The notes below the pieces were generated by a model, which was not told where the DNA came from, made no database searches, and worked only from the letters and a program-made list of their open reading frames with translations. Below are positions 62,221 to 64,000 of a stretch of 64,000 bases of DNA, in pieces (the stretch's first letter is position 1; every line of letters starts with the position of its first letter). Position numbers and translations under genes: made by a program. Source of the DNA: Candidatus Marinamargulisbacteria bacterium SCGC AAA071-K20 (lineage in GTDB: Bacteria > Margulisbacteria > Marinamargulisbacteria > GCA-2716485 > AAA071-K20); contig QFBU01000004.1 in NCBI GenBank assembly GCA_003265975.1, positions 1 to 64,000 of the forward strand, in the 5' to 3' direction.

Positions 62221-62264
62221 TTGCTCCGGTTCCTTAGCACCCAAAGGTATTTCACTCCGGCACC
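62221..62264. repeat. 44-bp inverted repeat, right arm
   Basis: The arm begins TTGCTCCGGTTCCTTAGC and ends CACTCCGGCACC; it is the partner of 61656-61699. The inner GCTCCGGTTCC(C/T)TAGC block and the terminal CCGGCACC also make up the 32497-32564 element, which looks like a version with the middle deleted. Confidence 0.85.
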
Positions 62265-62335
62265 TATTTATACAATAAGCGTATGATGCAGCCGTATCTG
62301 TATTCTCATAACACTATCAGTTATACTTAATATCA

Positions 62336-63217
62336 ATGGACATATGGAACTTTATAAAAACTATCGCTCAAACACTCCACGAGTCATTATTAATTCTTGA
62401 TACATATTCAATCTCACTTGGAACATTCCGACTTTCAATACATGGCTTACTAAAAATAGCCATCGTGGTGGTGTTTATTATGTGGGGAAGACGACTCATT
62501 TCGGCCTATATTCATAGGCTAATGGCCAAAGTTATCAAAAATAACAGCAACCTAGCACTCACAACTAAAATCATCGACAGTGTTCTTTATTTTATAGTTG
62601 TAATGATTATGCTCAGGGTTTTGGGCTTGAACCTAACAGCGTTCGCAGTTTTTGGAGGAGCATTTGGTATCGGGATAGGATTTGGTTTACAGAAAATCAC
62701 CTCTAATTTTATCAGCGGTTTAATCCTCCTTACTGAAAAGTCTATCGAAGTGGGCCATTTAATTGAGCTTGATAAGAATATTTATGGGTGGGTTAGAAAG
62801 TTAAGCGCACGTTATACACTTGTAGAAACGTTTGATGGAAAAGAGGTCATGATTCCCAATGAAGAATTCATTATCAATCGCGTGCAAAACTTAACCTTCA
62901 GTAATACTAAAGCCCGAATAGAAATCAAAATAGGAGTATCCTATGACTCCGATATAAAAAAGGCAAAAACCTTATTAGTAGAAGCCGCCTCTGAGCATCA
63001 AAAGTGCCTCCAAAGCCCTGCCCCAGAGTGTTATCTTACAGACTATGGCGATAGTTCTGTTAATTTTATTCTGTTTTTTTGGATTTCAGATATATCCAAT
63101 TGGGAGTATGGGCCCAAGAGCGATGTCTTATTTACGATATGGGAAAAATTTAAAAACAATCAAATAAAAATCCCCTTTCCACAGCGAGATATTCATATTA
63201 AGACTCCTATTTCTTAA
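62336..63217 (+). CDS. MscS-family mechanosensitive ion channel
   Basis: The 293-residue protein has two or three N-terminal helices, the pore-helix region FAVFGGAFGIGIGFGLQKIT with glycine/alanine packing, then SNFISGLILLTEKSIEVGHL and the beta domain with VMIPNEEFIINRVQNLTFSN. It opens under hypo-osmotic shock. It lies 70 bases after the right arm of the 44-bp repeat. Confidence 0.9.
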   Translation: MDIWNFIKTIAQTLHESLLILDTYSISLGTFRLSIHGLLKIAIVVVFIMWGRRLISAYIHRLMAKVIKNNSNLALTTKIIDSVLYFIVVMIMLRVLGLNLTAFAVFGGAFGIGIGFGLQKITSNFISGLILLTEKSIEVGHLIELDKNIYGWVRKLSARYTLVETFDGKEVMIPNEEFIINRVQNLTFSNTKARIEIKIGVSYDSDIKKAKTLLVEAASEHQKCLQSPAPECYLTDYGDSSVNFILFFWISDISNWEYGPKSDVLFTIWEKFKNNQIKIPFPQRDIHIKTPIS

Positions 63218-63232
63218 GCTTAGTATACTGGG

Positions 63233-63834
63233 TACACATCACCTCCTAGCGTTGAAGTTAATGGAACTAATTATCGTAGTATTACAAAAATAGAAAGCCC
63301 TATTACTATTGATGGCTTCAACACATATCTTGGAAAGTCTGTTCATGTAGACGGTTTTCTTTCATTATCAGGCGTTGTCCCAGAAGGTTATCGATATAGT
63401 TTTTCTCTTACAAAAGGAAAAGAGTTTTCATTGAAAAAAGGAAACTCTTTTCTTTTTGGCATGCTTACCAAGACTTTGGCTTTATACATTCTTTTACTTC
63501 TGAACCATTTGATTTACAAACAATGATGCATGCTGGTAGAGGACGATAATCACAAACTGAATTCAAAGAGTATAAGTTTGAGGTGTTACATCATTTTATG
63601 ATTGGGTAGTAAGTTTTATTGTCTTCAAAATTTGTCACTTGTGAAGGATTACACATGTGGTCTGAAATGAAAATTGATAGAAAATGGCGAGTTGTTGATG
63701 CTAGCGCTAATGCTTATGTGAGAAGCAAACCAGATCTTTATCAACTACGAGACACATTTCATCTCTTCTTGTTCACAACACGAAGTACAGTGTCTATTAG
63801 TCCTTCATTTAATGTGTCTGGGGACACTGAATAG
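63233..63834 (+). pseudogene. Decayed transglutaminase-like protein gene
   Basis: Frame pieces read in order SPPSVEVNGTNYRSITKIES, FNTYLGKSVHVDGFLSLSGV, then after a frameshift HAYQDFGFIHSFTSEPFDLQ, two or three stops, and VTCEGLHMWSEMKIDRKWRV plus VDASANAYV. The last piece fits the His and Asp part of the transglutaminase-like triad (H.W.E....W..VD.). There is no start codon or intact frame; the gene is dead. Nothing else is found in 63218-63840. Confidence 0.55.
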
Positions 63835-63840
63835 GTAGAG

Positions 63841-64000
63841 CTAAAGAACTCGTCGTTGAGCTTTTTTATTGGCCTGATGTTTTTTATCGTCTAGCATGCG
63901 TTGTTTAGACCGCTTGCTTCGCTTTCGAGCTGAGCGACGCTCCTTTTCGGAAACCTTTTGTTTCTCAACCTTTTTTGCAGTAGCTAGGGCCTCAATTTTT
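63841..64000 (-). CDS. arfB: Ribosome-rescue peptidyl-tRNA hydrolase ArfB, C-terminal part (cut by window edge)
   Basis: The frame is open to the right edge. The visible 52 residues are strongly basic: KIEALATAKKVEKQKVSEKE, RSARKRSKRSKQRMLDDKKH, QANKKAQRRVL. This matches the ArfB tail that enters the mRNA channel of stalled ribosomes. The GGQ domain must lie beyond the window. Fragments of a second copy are at 57028 and 60600. Confidence 0.75.
   Translation of the reverse strand, partial: KIEALATAKKVEKQKVSEKERRSARKRSKRSKQRMLDDKKHQANKKAQRRVL

Noticed and set aside
1..64000. tRNA genes, CRISPR arrays, replication origin, intact insertion sequence
   Set aside because: I looked for T-loop motifs, regularly spaced repeats and transposases with end repeats and saw none; a covariance-model search would settle the tRNAs.

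Overview
The window is AT-rich DNA from a Gram-negative bacterium. Evidence for an outer membrane includes two beta-barrel proteins with signal peptides (39853 and 57498), a lipobox PstS, and a pseudaminic-acid surface-glycan locus. Codon use, short intergenic gaps and ATGA overlaps look alike throughout, so most of the window is native chromosome. I cannot assign a phylum. A small RRM protein, Gram-positive-style Pho boxes and a beta-lysine osmolyte operon fit a free-living, probably salt-exposed member of a poorly sampled lineage; that is inference. I saw no tRNA, rRNA, CRISPR array, replication origin or intact insertion sequence.

Layout. 1-9930: housekeeping genes (end of an EamA transporter, an HI0933-type flavoprotein, an RlmD-like 23S rRNA methyltransferase, an ABC-F protein, an RRM protein, rarA, a methyltransferase, a GNAT, a DEAD-box helicase). 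9931-23327: a surface-sugar locus in two convergent halves. The plus half is pseB-pseC-aldo/keto reductase-class III aminotransferase-pseI-SpsF-type cytidylyltransferase. The minus half is pseG, methyltransferase, ATP-grasp, mannitol-1-phosphate-dehydrogenase-like protein and IMPase-like phosphatase, and a LIC12162-type transferase follows on the plus strand. 24303-32489: SulP and TRIC/VIT membrane proteins, an RlmK-like methyltransferase, a second DEAD-box helicase, a YbiT-like ABC-F protein and a tiny lysine-rich protein. 32587-35964: two tandem paralogous GT4 glycosyltransferases with an extra C-terminal domain, then an S4 protein. 37313-39757: a sulfide/persulfide detoxification cluster (persulfide-dioxygenase-like hydrolase, TauE, rhodanese) divergent from a CsoR/CstR-like repressor that seems to have lost its N-terminus. 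39853-47680: a complete phosphate-starvation operon (porin, pstSCAB, phoB, phoR, phoU) behind two TTAACA half-sites with 11-bp period.

49824-52252 is the most interesting unit. A lysine 2,3-aminomutase apparently starting at ATT is followed by an EctA-like acetyltransferase and a MarR regulator, behind a promoter whose -35 lies in a 20-bp palindrome. I read it as a salt-regulated route to an acetylated beta-lysine osmolyte that uses an ectoine-type acetyltransferase. 53134-57019: RNase H-like protein, Uup, TrmJ and a CvfB-like protein. 57191-60253: a zinc/metal uptake operon with no ATPase gene, bracketed by approximately 34-bp direct repeats and by pieces of a broken arfB copy. 60827-64000: a DUF188 protein, a cold-shock protein, a decayed peroxiredoxin-glutaredoxin hybrid between 44-bp inverted repeats, an MscS channel, a decayed transglutaminase-like gene and the 3' end of arfB.

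A second theme is gene decay. Gaps between intact genes hold recognisable broken genes: IS6 and IS630 transposases, a chitinase C-terminus, acetolactate decarboxylase, CDGSH/glutamate synthase, thiopurine methyltransferase, Prx-Grx, ArfB, a YdjM/CxxC chimera and a transglutaminase-like protein. Most show one or two frameshifts or stops, so the decay is probably recent.
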